A stretch of DNA of 64,000 nt. It comes from a bacterium (lineage in GTDB: Bacteria; SAR324; XYD2-FULL-50-16). The notes beneath the pieces are model-generated. The model had not been told where the DNA came from, did not search any database, and worked only from the letters and a program-made list of their open reading frames with translations. The position numbers and the translations under genes are program-made. Shown here piece by piece: positions 8,001 through 16,744 of this stretch. Location: the NCBI GenBank assembly GCA_018829445.1, contig JAHJTV010000080.1:1-64000 (forward strand), written 5' to 3'. Each line of letters begins with the position of its first letter. Within the stretch, counting starts at the first letter, position 1.

Positions 8001-9509
8001 TTCAATCTGCTGGGAGAATGGCTGCAGTTTTACGGACCAAGACCACCCGGGTTTGTTTCCGCGATATTTGGAATAAACCCGGAGGAAACCGAATTGGCAT
8101 TAAGCAGTTTGATCGATGCCCAATCAGTGGTGAGCGGAACGCTAGTATTGGATGGAAACGCTGGTGATATCTGTGACAGTGAGAATTTTGAGATTCTGCT
8201 ACGAATGAGTCGATCCGATGCCATCCCCCAATTTGAAGCTTTGGGGATTGAGAATCTTGCGCCTTTTCTGGCAGTAATCCAGGGAGTAGCAAAGCCGGCA
8301 GATTCAATTGAAGGATTGTTTCAACGACTGGAGCAGTTAACCTGTTTTCCCCAACCGGCAGAGGCCTGGGAGGCTGAGACTTTTCCTGCCAGGTTAAAGC
8401 CGTATCAAACAGTCTGGCTGGATTCCATAATACAGGAGGGGGACCTGAGGTGGCTGGGTTGTGGTAAACAGAAAATTGCTTTCAGTTTTGAGACGGATCT
8501 TGACTTGATCAAAGGGGGAACCGGTGAATCGGTAGATTCTGAAAGTAGCAAAACCGAGGTTAAAGAGCCCGGAAAACTGGAACAGATTATCTCTTCAAGC
8601 GACGCACGCTATGATTTTGGTACCCTGGTGCAATTAAGCGGTACCTCTCCCAAGAATCTGGCTGCTCAAACCTGGGATCTGGTCTGGAAAGGAAAACTTA
8701 CGAATGATACTTACTCTTCATTAAGAAAAGGGATTGAAAATCGCTTTAAACTGGATATCATAACTGATAATATTCCCTTGAAAAGCAGGCAGGGAAGGCG
8801 GTCAACGGGCCGGGGCGGATTTGCCAAGTGGAAGGGGTCTCTTCCGTTTGCCGGTAACTGGTTCAGATTAAAAACACCCGAACCCGCTCAGGATCTGCTG
8901 GAAAATGAAGAGTTAAAAAAAGATCGCGTCAGGCTGCTATTGGAGCGATATGGAATCTTGTTTCGGGAACTGCTGCAAAAAGAGATTCCGAGCTTCAGGT
9001 GGTCATCCATCTTCAGATCACTGCGTCTGATGGAATTATCGGGAGAAGTCCTGGCCGGCTACTTTTTTAAATCAATACCGGGACCTCAATTCATATCACA
9101 GCAGGCTTTTCGAATCCTGCAATCGCAATTACCGAAAGACGCTATCTATTGGATGAATGCCACGGACCCGGCTTCCTTGTGCGGAATTGCCATTGACGAG
9201 TTAAAAGGCAGATTTCCCAAACGTTTGGCAGGGAATCACCTGGTATTTAAAGGAGCTGATCCGGTTCTGATTTCGAAGAGAAACGGTAAATCCCTGACGA
9301 TTACTATGGACGTAAATGATGATCACCTGCAGGAGATTTATGCACCGTTAAAGAATTTGCTTTATCGCCAGTTTAACCCTTTGAAGCAAGTGGTTGTTGA
9401 GAAGATTAACGGGGAGGATGCTGCTTTTAGTCCTTATCTTAATTCCCTGAAAACCTCATTTGAGGTATTGGTTGAATTTAAAAAAGTCACCCTTTACAGA
9501 AAATTGTAG
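5016..9509 (+). CDS. lhr: Large Lhr-type ATP-dependent DNA helicase
   Basis: A 1497-residue superfamily 2 helicase, in the size range of full-length Lhr. Motif I (TAPTGSGKT) is at residues 43-51, motif Ia at SPLKALNND, motif Ib at TTPES, motif II is DEIH near 165-168, motif III LSATV, and motif VI QRVGRAGHH near 363. The conserved Lhr segment RGTIFPSHAQDF follows. About 900 residues after the helicase core form the long C-terminal extension typical of Lhr (winged-helix, beta-barrel and further domains). Lhr is a 3'-to-5' DNA translocase linked to repair. It is followed after 9 bases by a methyltransferase gene and probably shares its transcript. A fairly acidic linker lies at about residues 1170-1195. 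Confidence 0.9.
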   Translation: MTSAISLFHPLIQKWFLQNFEQPTDIQNQSWPKIASKEHVLITAPTGSGKTLTAFLWAINQLVTENRTTEQTSVLYVSPLKALNNDILRNLNQPLSAIKTVFEKAGQEFPLIRVSTRSGDTSQSDRRRMLRHPPEILITTPESFNLLLSSQSGRTILTTLSTVILDEIHAVVGDKRGTHLITAVDRLVRLSGEFQRIALSATVKPLEVVADFTGGFELAGGKQAPDYKPRKVSIVQSDTRKEYDIKVKFPENEIRKDIEDSLWETLAEEFTGIIRKNRSTLLFANSRKLSEKLTYLINNAAKQQLAYSHHGSLSKQIREEVEQKLKNGELKAIVATSSLEMGIDIGDLDEVVLIQSPPSVSSAIQRVGRAGHHVGEISRGTIFPSHAQDFISSAVLAEAITAQNIEEIKPIRCPLDVLAQVLISMIGVETWDIDELLCWVKTSYPYRQLSKEQFDIVLNMLAGRYADSRIRELKPRISIDRLDNTVTGKKGSLLAVYMSGGTIPDRGYFQLRHQETGARIGELDEEYVWEAQIGQVATLGTQNWKIQRITHNDVFATPVGANIMDTPFWKSEEYGRDFHLSQGISTFLEQANDRLQEPGYEEELKQKYHMNSVAARELIRFLSRQKDETLSDLPHRHHILFEFVKSGPDGAPGTQLVIHTLWGGKLNRPFAMALDAAWEEKYEERLEVFPGNDCVILQLAHQMQPEAILSMVTGASVETLLRKRLEDSGFFGARFRECAGRALLITRNKISERMPLWMTRLRSQKLLEGVLHYDDFPILLETWRTCLQDEFDLANLQLMLSELESGAITWSITNTSGPSPFATGMTWNQINKYMYQLDQPASSPSSLSGNLLRDVVFTPDLRPAISPEIIERFELKRQRLYPGYSPQTARDLVDWVKERIALPKSEWIRLKEAITRDNPNDGDEVIKAALEKLVEIKPAKTKSSFIISLELLPKIRDGFYRPGYYLSSVQVDSRKPAQVEPEPQSDSNGRSFEIDFNLLGEWLQFYGPRPPGFVSAIFGINPEETELALSSLIDAQSVVSGTLVLDGNAGDICDSENFEILLRMSRSDAIPQFEALGIENLAPFLAVIQGVAKPADSIEGLFQRLEQLTCFPQPAEAWEAETFPARLKPYQTVWLDSIIQEGDLRWLGCGKQKIAFSFETDLDLIKGGTGESVDSESSKTEVKEPGKLEQIISSSDARYDFGTLVQLSGTSPKNLAAQTWDLVWKGKLTNDTYSSLRKGIENRFKLDIITDNIPLKSRQGRRSTGRGGFAKWKGSLPFAGNWFRLKTPEPAQDLLENEELKKDRVRLLLERYGILFRELLQKEIPSFRWSSIFRSLRLMELSGEVLAGYFFKSIPGPQFISQQAFRILQSQLPKDAIYWMNATDPASLCGIAIDELKGRFPKRLAGNHLVFKGADPVLISKRNGKSLTITMDVNDDHLQEIYAPLKNLLYRQFNPLKQVVVEKINGEDAAFSPYLNSLKTSFEVLVEFKKVTLYRKL

Positions 9510-9518
9510 GAAAATCAC

Positions 9519-10679
9519 ATGAAAGGACGATTTACCGGGATCGATTTAAGCGATGTTTATACGGATGAGTTGACGACAGAGATAGAGACATACCGTCGGT
9601 TTGTTTCCATTTTTGTTAACCAGATTTTCACCTGGCATTTTATTAAAACCGGTTTAATCAGGGACAAATCCTATCTGGAACTAATTAACCCCGATTTTCA
9701 TCCCTCCCCGACGGCATTTCATTTTACACGAAAGATGATTGAATATTTCCTGGACAAAGGGACCCTGATTGTAGCGGACAATGGTTTTTTGACAATGGTG
9801 GGGCTAATCGAAGATGAAGACCCGGACGATGAAAAACTAAACAGTTTCCTGGATCAAAACCCGGGCAAACGGAATTTTTACGGAATCTTAAAAAACATCA
9901 GGGATGTGGCTGATCAGGTACTCTTCAAGGGAGAGGACGCTTTGTTAACACTGGCCAATGATAACTTTCGACAGGCGATGAAACTTTGGGAAGATTTAAT
10001 GTTAACAGCAAAGGTAAAGCAACCCTGCCATCAGTTGATTCTAAGAGCCCTTTGTAAAAAAGTCGCTATGGGCCATCCCATCACCGTTTTTGAAGGGGGA
10101 GCTGGCATCGGATCGATCTTAAGGGATGGCTTAAATGATCCGGACTTTCTGCCGGTATTGGACAAAATAGAAAAATACTATTTTACCGATATCAGTTTAA
10201 GCCTGATTAAGATGGGAAGGGAAGCACTCAGGGACAAACTTCCGGCACCAATATTCGACCGGTTTGTATTTAAAACGGCAGACCTGGATAACCTCTCTAT
10301 GAATGACAGCGACTTCACCCGGGAATCCTCCGTCGACATGATAATCCTGGAACACGTGCTTTATGATGTGACCGATCTTGATAAGACTCTCGGACTCTTC
10401 AACCGGATTCTGAAACCGGGGGGATTCCTGGTGTTTACCATGGCATTCAGAACGGAGCCAAAGAATTTTTTTCTGTTTGAGTACCTGCAATCGACATTTC
10501 AGAGTTATAACAAAGCCAGACTCGAACCGGGATATCGGGAAAACATCGGTTATCTGACCCTTGAAGAATGGGAAAACTCCTTAAAAAGAGCCGATTTTGA
10601 ATCCTTTGAGGTTTATCCACAGCAGAAAAACCAGGTTCACTGGCCATACGGAGGAATTATAGCTACGCCCTCAAAATAG
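9519..10679 (+). CDS. Class I SAM-dependent methyltransferase-like protein downstream of lhr
   Basis: A 386-residue protein. The N-terminal half (about residues 1-170) is helical and unrecognised, with a possible winged-helix element. The C-terminal half has a Rossmann methyltransferase pattern: motif I FEGGAGIGS near residue 190, a loop ending DMIILEHVLYDVTDLDKTL near 275-293, and FNRILKPGGFLVF near 300, the usual post-motif III sequence. The acceptor is not predictable. AGGA lies 10 bases before the ATG, and the 9-base gap to lhr suggests co-translation. The 3' end overlaps the convergent acyltransferase gene by 9 bases. Confidence 0.75.
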   Translation: MKGRFTGIDLSDVYTDELTTEIETYRRFVSIFVNQIFTWHFIKTGLIRDKSYLELINPDFHPSPTAFHFTRKMIEYFLDKGTLIVADNGFLTMVGLIEDEDPDDEKLNSFLDQNPGKRNFYGILKNIRDVADQVLFKGEDALLTLANDNFRQAMKLWEDLMLTAKVKQPCHQLILRALCKKVAMGHPITVFEGGAGIGSILRDGLNDPDFLPVLDKIEKYYFTDISLSLIKMGREALRDKLPAPIFDRFVFKTADLDNLSMNDSDFTRESSVDMIILEHVLYDVTDLDKTLGLFNRILKPGGFLVFTMAFRTEPKNFFLFEYLQSTFQSYNKARLEPGYRENIGYLTLEEWENSLKRADFESFEVYPQQKNQVHWPYGGIIATPSK

Positions 10680-11591
10680 GGAATCGACCTCCCCGTAATC
10701 GACATTTGGGCTGTTCTTCCAACGTTTATGCATCCAGAAATACTGCTCCGGGTTTTCCTCTATTTCAGCCTCCAACAGTCTGAAAAATGCCTGGGTCAGT
10801 CTTTTTATGTTTTCCTTTCTGGTGTCGGCTACCTCATATTCCACTTGTCTGATGCAAACTTTCATGCGGTCTTCCCTCTGCAGACAGGAGAAATAGAAAA
10901 AATCAACCCCGTTTAACAGGGAGAGCAGGGCAGGTCCTTGTGCGGCATCGGTCTGCTGACCAAAAAAATCGATCATAATCGGGGCCTTTGGTGGGGCCTG
11001 GTCACCAACAATGGCTACCAATCCTTTTTTTGCCGTTTTATACAACTCAGTCCTGTCATCCCCGGCGCCCGCAATTATGGTTCCGGCTCGGGATCGAATC
11101 TCGTTTAGCCACTTGTCAGCTTTCTTATTAGCGTGTGATCCGGTGAAAACCGTTACACTTTCTCCCAGCTTCGGCAGCACAAAATTGGCAATCTCCCAAC
11201 AGCCGATATGCCCACCAACCAGAACACCTCCTTTTTGTCGGCGATTCTGGAGAAGCTCAAGTCCTTCAATATCGATCCAGCTTTCCATGGGCTTTTGGGC
11301 TTCCAGATCCAGTATCATTGCCCTCATCATTTCACGTCCGAAGTGTTGATAGCATTTGAGGGCCATCCTTTCCAGCTGTTGTTGAGAGTATCGATCCTTA
11401 AATGCCAGCACCAGGTTTTTTAAAACCGTGTTTTTTCTCGCCCTGAGTTTCCATAAAAGGGTGCCTATTCCAGATCCAACTCCAAGTACCCAAGTGGATG
11501 GAAGCAAGCGGCAGATGTAGTAAAACCCTTTAAACAGGGTCTGTTCTATTCGGAATTGAGTTTGAAGAGAAATTTTTTGGGAAATTCTCAT
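10671..11591 (-). CDS. LpxL/HtrB-like lysophospholipid or lipid A acyltransferase
   Basis: A 306-residue protein with one N-terminal hydrophobic segment (about 22-47) and the acyltransferase motif HX4E at His128-Glu133 (GGHIGCWEIANF). Further blocks such as GDQAPPKAPIMIDFFGQ and the C-terminal PEQYFWMHKRWK agree with the LpxL/LpxM family, which transfers acyl chains from ACP to lipid A at the inner membrane. It lies 11 bases downstream of a small acyl carrier protein gene on the same strand, so the pair likely forms one operon and the carrier may serve this enzyme. Such an ACP plus acyltransferase pair also occurs in aryl polyene or other specialised lipid clusters, so lipid A is not the only possible acceptor. 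Confidence 0.82.
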   Translation of the reverse strand: MRISQKISLQTQFRIEQTLFKGFYYICRLLPSTWVLGVGSGIGTLLWKLRARKNTVLKNLVLAFKDRYSQQQLERMALKCYQHFGREMMRAMILDLEAQKPMESWIDIEGLELLQNRRQKGGVLVGGHIGCWEIANFVLPKLGESVTVFTGSHANKKADKWLNEIRSRAGTIIAGAGDDRTELYKTAKKGLVAIVGDQAPPKAPIMIDFFGQQTDAAQGPALLSLLNGVDFFYFSCLQREDRMKVCIRQVEYEVADTRKENIKRLTQAFFRLLEAEIEENPEQYFWMHKRWKNSPNVDYGEVDSLF

Positions 11592-11602
11592 TGTTCAATC
11601 CG

Positions 11603-11851
11603 TTATACCGCGAGAACACTCTTTTCAGCCAAGTATTTTATAATATCGGCCAGGCAGTTTAGATCTTTCAGTTCCTCCTTGTTGATCTCAATATGGTATA
11701 TCTCCTCAAACCGGGTCTTCAGTTCAATAATCAAGATGGAATCGATTCCTAGGTCATTTACAAAATGCGTGGAATCCTCCAACTCCTCAACGCTGATTTC
11801 CAGAGTTTCACACACAAGTTGTTTCGCCTGTCGGTATAGAGTTTCTTCCAT
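11603..11851 (-). CDS. Specialised acyl carrier protein
   Basis: An 82-residue acidic protein with the phosphopantetheine site LGIDSILIIEL, Ser38 being the attachment serine. Length and four-helix pattern fit a stand-alone ACP. The motif is GIDSI, not the DSLD or DSLE common in housekeeping AcpP, and there are no fab genes around it, so it is likely a dedicated carrier. AAAGGGA lies five bases before the ATG. It is the first gene of a two-gene unit with the LpxL-like acyltransferase; a delivery role for that enzyme is inferred from the 11-base spacing only. Confidence 0.85.
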   Translation of the reverse strand: MEETLYRQAKQLVCETLEISVEELEDSTHFVNDLGIDSILIIELKTRFEEIYHIEINKEELKDLNCLADIIKYLAEKSVLAV

Positions 11852-11943
11852 ATTTTTCCCTTTATGATTTTTTGAGCCTTAATCAAATACTAGAGTTTTG
11901 ACTCTTAAATTATTTTCGGGGAAAATACAAGCAGCTAAATTCT

Positions 11944-12897
11944 TTAGCTGTTCCAATGCTGCTTTAACTGGTAAGCAAGATCCATCAGAGTAATCCCGTC
12001 ACCAAACGGTACATCCCATGATTCACCCCTAAAATCCCTGAATGCCCTGGATACGGTCCAGATCATTCTTTCCGGTTGGGTCCAACCAATATATCGAAAG
12101 ATGTCAATCTGTTTTGCGGCTTCCAACGGCTCAGTAATTCCCCGATCAAACAGTTTTTTCGATTCTTCATAGACATATTCCAGGTAAGTCTTCATCTCCA
12201 GCAGATCATTGATACCACACATCGGTCCATGGCCGGGGACGATAATACCGGGCTTAAGGGAAACGATTCGGTCAATTGCCTTCAACCATTGATCATTGGT
12301 TCCTGCCCAACCCACGGGAGTACATTTCCAGAACAGAATATCACTGGCAAAAACGATACGATGTGCCGGCAGGTGGACGATCAAATCATTGGAAGTGTGA
12401 GCCGGACCGACATAAATGATCTCACAAGGAATTCCGTCGAGATCCAGATCCAGTTGTTCATCAATCAGGCGGTTCGGCAGGGTCAGATCAATCCCTTGAT
12501 AGTCAAATTCCTCTATATCTTCGAAAAACCACCTCAACCCGGGAGGAAGGGAGTCCAGACCACCGGCTTTCAGCCCTTGAAAGAGCTGAACAATATTGGA
12601 ATCCTTTTCCAGCTGCATCTCCTCGGCGCATTTTTTATGGGCAATAATCTCCAGATCCGCATAGAGCTGGTTTCCCCAGGTATGGTCACCATTGTGATGG
12701 GTGTTGACAAGGTATCTGGGAGGTTTTTCAGCAACAGACAGGATATGGTCCTTCTGCTGCTGGGTATGCTTTAAGTCATAGTGAGTATCGATGATGACAC
12801 CGTCACCCAGGTTCACGAAACCGGAGTTGTTAAATCCAAAACCCTTATCTTGCAGCAGACAGGCAAATACATTCTGTCCGATCTCTTTAAATTCCAT
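11944..12897 (-). CDS. Metallo-beta-lactamase-fold hydrolase
   Basis: A 317-residue cytoplasmic protein (no signal peptide). The zinc-binding motif reads HHNGDH at residues 67-72, followed by the later His in VGPAHTSNDL, the Asp in VFASDILF, and IIVPGHGP with the final metal-binding His. This is the full MBL set. The subgroup with a long C-terminal extension after GHGP includes alkyl-sulfatase-like and quinoprotein-relay-like members; the substrate is unknown. AGGATG precedes the ATG. It ends 92 bases from the ACP start on the same strand, so co-transcription is possible but not clear. Confidence 0.85.
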   Translation of the reverse strand: MEFKEIGQNVFACLLQDKGFGFNNSGFVNLGDGVIIDTHYDLKHTQQQKDHILSVAEKPPRYLVNTHHNGDHTWGNQLYADLEIIAHKKCAEEMQLEKDSNIVQLFQGLKAGGLDSLPPGLRWFFEDIEEFDYQGIDLTLPNRLIDEQLDLDLDGIPCEIIYVGPAHTSNDLIVHLPAHRIVFASDILFWKCTPVGWAGTNDQWLKAIDRIVSLKPGIIVPGHGPMCGINDLLEMKTYLEYVYEESKKLFDRGITEPLEAAKQIDIFRYIGWTQPERMIWTVSRAFRDFRGESWDVPFGDGITLMDLAYQLKQHWNS

Positions 12898-12992
12898 GGT
12901 TCATCCTATTTTTGGTTTGTTGTTGATTATATTAACATTGAATAATTTCGATCATTTTCCGCATCAACTACTGACTGGCAGATGTTCAGGAG

Positions 12993-13214
12993 TCAAACAA
13001 CTCTGATGCGATGGTTTTCAAATTCAACGGTCTGTCCTTTTCGAACTTTTCTTTTTTTTCGGAGTTCAGATTCACTGTCAACCTTGACCCTTCCTTCACT
13101 GACGACCATTTTAGCATGTCCGCCGGTTTGGCAGAGTCCGGTGATTTTCAGCAACTTGATCAGTTCAATAAATTCGCCCTCTAATTCGAACTCATGTTCA
13201 GTAATATCATTCAT
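12993..13214 (-). CDS. S4-domain RNA-binding protein, YbcJ family
   Basis: With the ATG at 13214 this is a 73-residue protein that aligns end to end with the roughly 70-residue YbcJ family: FIELIKLLKITGLCQTGGHA, then VSEGRVKVDSESELRKKRKV and GQTVEF. These are the S4 RNA-binding fold landmarks. A longer frame starts at a GTG at 13289, but its 25 additional residues are not seen in the family, so the ATG is preferred although its ribosome binding site is weak. It probably binds structured RNA or the ribosome; the exact role is not established for the family. Confidence 0.82.
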   Translation of the reverse strand: MNDITEHEFELEGEFIELIKLLKITGLCQTGGHAKMVVSEGRVKVDSESELRKKRKVRKGQTVEFENHRIRVV

Positions 13215-13526
13215 GTTGAGTGTTTTTGCAGGTGTTATACCCAAGAATTTTTCAACTCGTCTTAATAACAAACTCAATAAACCTGCCACAATAAATTCTT
13301 TCCATCAAACTCTTTCAGAGAGAATTTATCTTAGACAATTTTGCTTTAATCGCCTAGAATCAAACTGAATTTAGTACCTCATAAATTATTTTCTACTTTT
13401 TTTGGCAGGGAATAATTTATAAGATACTTATCCGGTTTATCCGGGTTGGGCTTTAAAATGACTGCGATTTGCCGGAACTCCCTTGACTTAAAAGGACTCA
13501 CTCCAAGGGATTTAAATTAAAAACTG

Positions 13527-13955
13527 ATGAGGGATTTTCAAGTGGTTTGGTTTAAAAGAAAAAAACAAGAGGATCAGCCGATGGTTTCCGAAGATGAAAT
13601 ACAAAACGAGATTCGAAAGAGAATATTGAAGGAAGCCCAGAAACGCGAAGGAAAAATGGGTGCCGAAGAAGCCACCCAAGCAACGCTTGATGCAATGGAA
13701 GACTTTGTTTCGCTTTCCAGGGAGGAGATGGAACTTATCGCTCAGCAGGTCAGAGATGAGTTTCGACAAGAGAATCTGCAGAAAAAAAAGCAGCAAACAG
13801 GAAGCTCGCTGATCATGTGGACTTCCTTGTTGCTGATCATTGTTGCGTTTTTCTGGGCAAGACGGGGATCGTCATGGTTGTTTTTCAGCGGTTTGATACT
13901 TCTTTTTGTTCTGCTCAACCTGGTATGGCGACATATCAAAAAAGATGATGAATGA
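13527..13955 (+). CDS. Small membrane protein with charged helical N-terminus, unknown
   Basis: A 142-residue protein I do not recognise. Residues about 20-90 are highly charged and probably helical or coiled coil; residues about 94-110 and 115-133 form two transmembrane segments separated by a short WARRGSSW turn, and it ends in basic and acidic residues. The likely topology is a cytoplasmic helical domain on a membrane hairpin. An ATG at 13581 with GAGG eight bases upstream is an equally good start and would remove the first 18 residues. It lies 18 bases before the glutathione transferase gene on the same strand, so the two may share a message. Confidence 0.6.
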   Translation: MRDFQVVWFKRKKQEDQPMVSEDEIQNEIRKRILKEAQKREGKMGAEEATQATLDAMEDFVSLSREEMELIAQQVRDEFRQENLQKKKQQTGSSLIMWTSLLLIIVAFFWARRGSSWLFFSGLILLFVLLNLVWRHIKKDDE

Positions 13956-13973
13956 ACTTCTTTTGGAGGCAAT

Positions 13974-14639
13974 ATGACAGATCTGACATTGGTAATCGGC
14001 AATAAGAACTATTCTTCCTGGTCATTACGACCCTGGTTATACCTGAAGCATTTTGATATCCCTTTTAACGAGGTTCTGATCCCTCTTTATTCAGATGGAT
14101 ACAAGGAAAAAATCCTGCAATACTCACCTTCGGGAAAGGTTCCCTATCTAAAGGACGGAGAGCTGGGAGTGTGGGATTCCCTGGCTATTATGGAATATCT
14201 GGCAGAGAAATACCCCGAGAAAAAGGGTTGGCCGGAAGATCTCAAAGTCCGTGCTATGGCAAGATCAGTCAGTGCAGAGATGCATTCGGGCTTTTTTGCT
14301 CTGCGTGAAAATATGCCCATGAATTGCAGAAAAGTGTTTGAAGTGTTTGTCCCGCCTGAAAACGCCATGAAGGATGTGGAGCGAATCAAGGATGTCTGGA
14401 GCAAAAACAGACGTGAATACTGCTTAAAGGGACCCTGGATATTCGGTGAGTTTTCCATTGCGGATTGTATGTATGCTCCCGTGGTAATGAGATTTCATAC
14501 TTACAGTATTGAACTGAATGAGTTGGAAAAAGACTATATACAGACCATGCGAAGCCACCCCGCTATTAAAGAATGGCTTGCCGCGTCCAACGAGGAAACA
14601 GAGATTATTATAACGTCAGAAATCAAAGTAGCTCCGTAA
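13974..14639 (+). CDS. Glutathione S-transferase family protein
   Basis: A 221-residue protein of typical GST length. The N-terminal thioredoxin-fold part contains NYSSWSLRPWL, where the serine pair is in the usual active-site position, and SGKVPYLKDGELGVWDSLAIMEYL, which includes the cis-proline and the glutathione-binding Asp-Ser. The rest is the all-helical domain. This SSWSLRPW start is typical of a large bacterial GST subgroup of unknown substrate. TTGGAGG precedes the ATG. The last 17 bases overlap the convergent ferredoxin-like gene. Confidence 0.88.
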   Translation: MTDLTLVIGNKNYSSWSLRPWLYLKHFDIPFNEVLIPLYSDGYKEKILQYSPSGKVPYLKDGELGVWDSLAIMEYLAEKYPEKKGWPEDLKVRAMARSVSAEMHSGFFALRENMPMNCRKVFEVFVPPENAMKDVERIKDVWSKNRREYCLKGPWIFGEFSIADCMYAPVVMRFHTYSIELNELEKDYIQTMRSHPAIKEWLAASNEETEIIITSEIKVAP

Positions 14640-15696
14640 TACCCCGTTTTTCCATTGTGGCTTCCATCATCTCCCGGTTGGTTAAAAATACCGGGAGTCT
14701 TTTCTCCTCAGGTTTCAAAACCAGTTTTATCGCTTCCGACGGACAGGTTGTTACACATAATCCGCATCCGATACAGCGATCGTAATCGATTTGTGATTTT
14801 TCTTCCTGGTTCATCTTGATGGCAGCTACCTGGCATCGATCCATGCAGGTTTCACAACCGGTGCATTCATCGGTATCAATTTCTGCCCAGTAATCGTTGT
14901 AAACCATCTCCGCCGGATTGGGAAGCAGGTTGAGAGCCCGCAAAATACCACAGCAATCGCCACAACAATTGCACATTCCACCGGGATTAACCGAACTTGC
15001 CGGTTGCACCACCAGTCCCGCTTTTTCCGCCCTATCCAGGGCATTCAGGGCTTCATCCATAGCAACGAATCGTGCCATGCCGTTATCCACATAATACTGG
15101 GCATGGGACCCAAAAACAAAACAGACATCCAGCGGTTTATCACACTCTTTTTCGATCAGTTTTTGCTGGGTTCGACAGATACAATCGGCTAAAGCTATTT
15201 TATCTTTTGATTTCAGAATCTCCCTTGCATCCGAATGGGGAGCAACTCTCATTGATCCTTCAATTGAATGGTGAACCGGGATAGTACGCAAAGGGGCAAT
15301 GCTGGAAGCAATGCCGTCGGCTAAAAAGCCCTCATTAAAATACTGTTCAACCAGTTCGGCCAGCTCCTTATCCATCCTTTTTAGCTGATATTCAAAAGAT
15401 CCCACCACAAAGGCAGAAGCTGCATACATTGAGTTGTCGCCTCTTCTCAATCGGAAAATAAGACCTTTTTCAGCCATTTTTTCGAGAAGCCTTGCTGTCT
15501 CTGCAGGATCTCTTCCGGTTTTCTTGGCGATGGTGCCGAGTTTTTGAATAAAAGGTGTCATCTCCAGGAAGAGTTCAGCATCGTCCCTGTCAAACATCTT
15601 CTTGAGAATCTTTATCTCAACACCCGATTCCGTTTTAGGAAAACCAACCGATAACTGATGCAGTTTCTCCCTCAACTGCTCATACAGATCAGTCAT
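14623..15696 (-). CDS. 4Fe-4S ferredoxin-type protein with an N-terminal helical domain
   Basis: A 357-residue protein. Residues 1-115 look like a winged-helix or helical domain ending in FVVGSFEYQLKRMD. The middle has two Cys clusters, CICRTQQ near 190 and CNCCGDCC near 264-271, and the end carries two classic 4Fe-4S sites, CTGCETCMDRC and CIGCGLCVTTCP (about 297-333). Proteins of this plan are common in anaerobic Deltaproteobacteria and are annotated only as ferredoxins; the electron partner is unknown. AAGGAT precedes the ATG. Monocistronic by position, convergent with the GST gene. Confidence 0.82.
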   Translation of the reverse strand: MTDLYEQLREKLHQLSVGFPKTESGVEIKILKKMFDRDDAELFLEMTPFIQKLGTIAKKTGRDPAETARLLEKMAEKGLIFRLRRGDNSMYAASAFVVGSFEYQLKRMDKELAELVEQYFNEGFLADGIASSIAPLRTIPVHHSIEGSMRVAPHSDAREILKSKDKIALADCICRTQQKLIEKECDKPLDVCFVFGSHAQYYVDNGMARFVAMDEALNALDRAEKAGLVVQPASSVNPGGMCNCCGDCCGILRALNLLPNPAEMVYNDYWAEIDTDECTGCETCMDRCQVAAIKMNQEEKSQIDYDRCIGCGLCVTTCPSEAIKLVLKPEEKRLPVFLTNREMMEATMEKRGITELL

Positions 15697-16057
15697 AAAT
15701 TATCCTTTATTTTCATAATGTTGTAAAACTTCCATTGGCGGAAGAGTCTTCGCTCAAAGGAAGAAGGGGTGAAAATAGTTAGTAATACTTACCTATCTTG
15801 AAAAGTATAAGATACCCTCGTTAGCCCTGTCAACATGGCTGTTCTGTTTGTGAAGAATGATTTCTAAATCTGCTTGTGTGACCAGTCTGAAATAAACTAA
15901 TGTGTTCATAGAATTGCAGTTACTGAAGTTGCGGGATTGTTGATATCCTGTCAACAGGCTATATTCCTGGCATAAATTAATCTCAAATAAAACGGTGACA
16001 GGTTAGGGATACAAAAAGCCTTGACCCTGATTTAGAATTTTAAACACAGCCAACGAC
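15697..16057. other. Intergenic region, no gene seen
   Basis: This stretch separates two divergent genes and should carry promoters for both. The motif CCTGTCAACA occurs twice (about 15827 and 15949), the second within the short palindrome CCTGTCAACAGG. No reading frame, RNA or strong terminator is visible. Confidence 0.4.
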
Positions 16058-16465
16058 ATGAAAGAGTTTCCAAAATCTTCAAAAGGATTTCACCCGTTTG
16101 GTGAACTGATCGGGTTGGAGTTTACCGAACTGGGCGATGGCTCCAGTATATGCCGGATAGAAATATGTAAAAAGCTTTTAAATCCCCATGGCGCAACTCA
16201 TGGTGGCGTGATTTATTCCATGATAGACACAGGCATGGGCGGGGCTTTGTATTCCAAACTCAATCCTTCTGAACTCTGTGCAACAGTCGAGATTAAGGTG
16301 CACTACTTTAAAGCTGTATTTTCCGGTACGCTTGAATGCATCACCAGACTGATTCAAAAAGGAAAACGAATTGCCACTCTTGAATCTGATGTTTTTCATG
16401 AAGGTAAGCTAGTTGCTAAAGCCCTGGGTACCTACTCGATCTTCCCATTAAAACAGCCGGAATAG
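16058..16465 (+). CDS. PaaI/YdiI-like hotdog thioesterase
   Basis: A 135-residue single hotdog domain. The signature HGGVIYSMIDTGMGGAL near residue 48 is that of the PaaI/4HBT group, where an acidic residue on the central helix attacks the thioester. It would hydrolyse an acyl- or aryl-CoA; substrate unknown. No clear ribosome binding site precedes the ATG. It lies 280 bases upstream of a CoA transferase on the same strand, but the gap is too long to assume an operon. Confidence 0.82.
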   Translation: MKEFPKSSKGFHPFGELIGLEFTELGDGSSICRIEICKKLLNPHGATHGGVIYSMIDTGMGGALYSKLNPSELCATVEIKVHYFKAVFSGTLECITRLIQKGKRIATLESDVFHEGKLVAKALGTYSIFPLKQPE

Positions 16466-16744
16466 AGAAAGCAACCTTCTGTTTTCTCCTAACCGGTTCC
16501 TTTCTTATCCACTGAAATCATTTTAAGTTGTATGTAAAATCTCCCGAGCCTTGATTTTGACGAGGTCTTACGCCAAGTTTTTATTGAGCTACCGGGACGA
16601 AAAAGGCAAAGATACAGACAAGAAGGGTTTCAGCTATAAAAATTCTCAATGTATTAAATTGAAATAATAATCATTCAGTATGCGTTGGAGCGGGCATAAC
16701 GAATCGATTTGTATGATACCGGAAAGAGGGAGGAGAGAACACCA

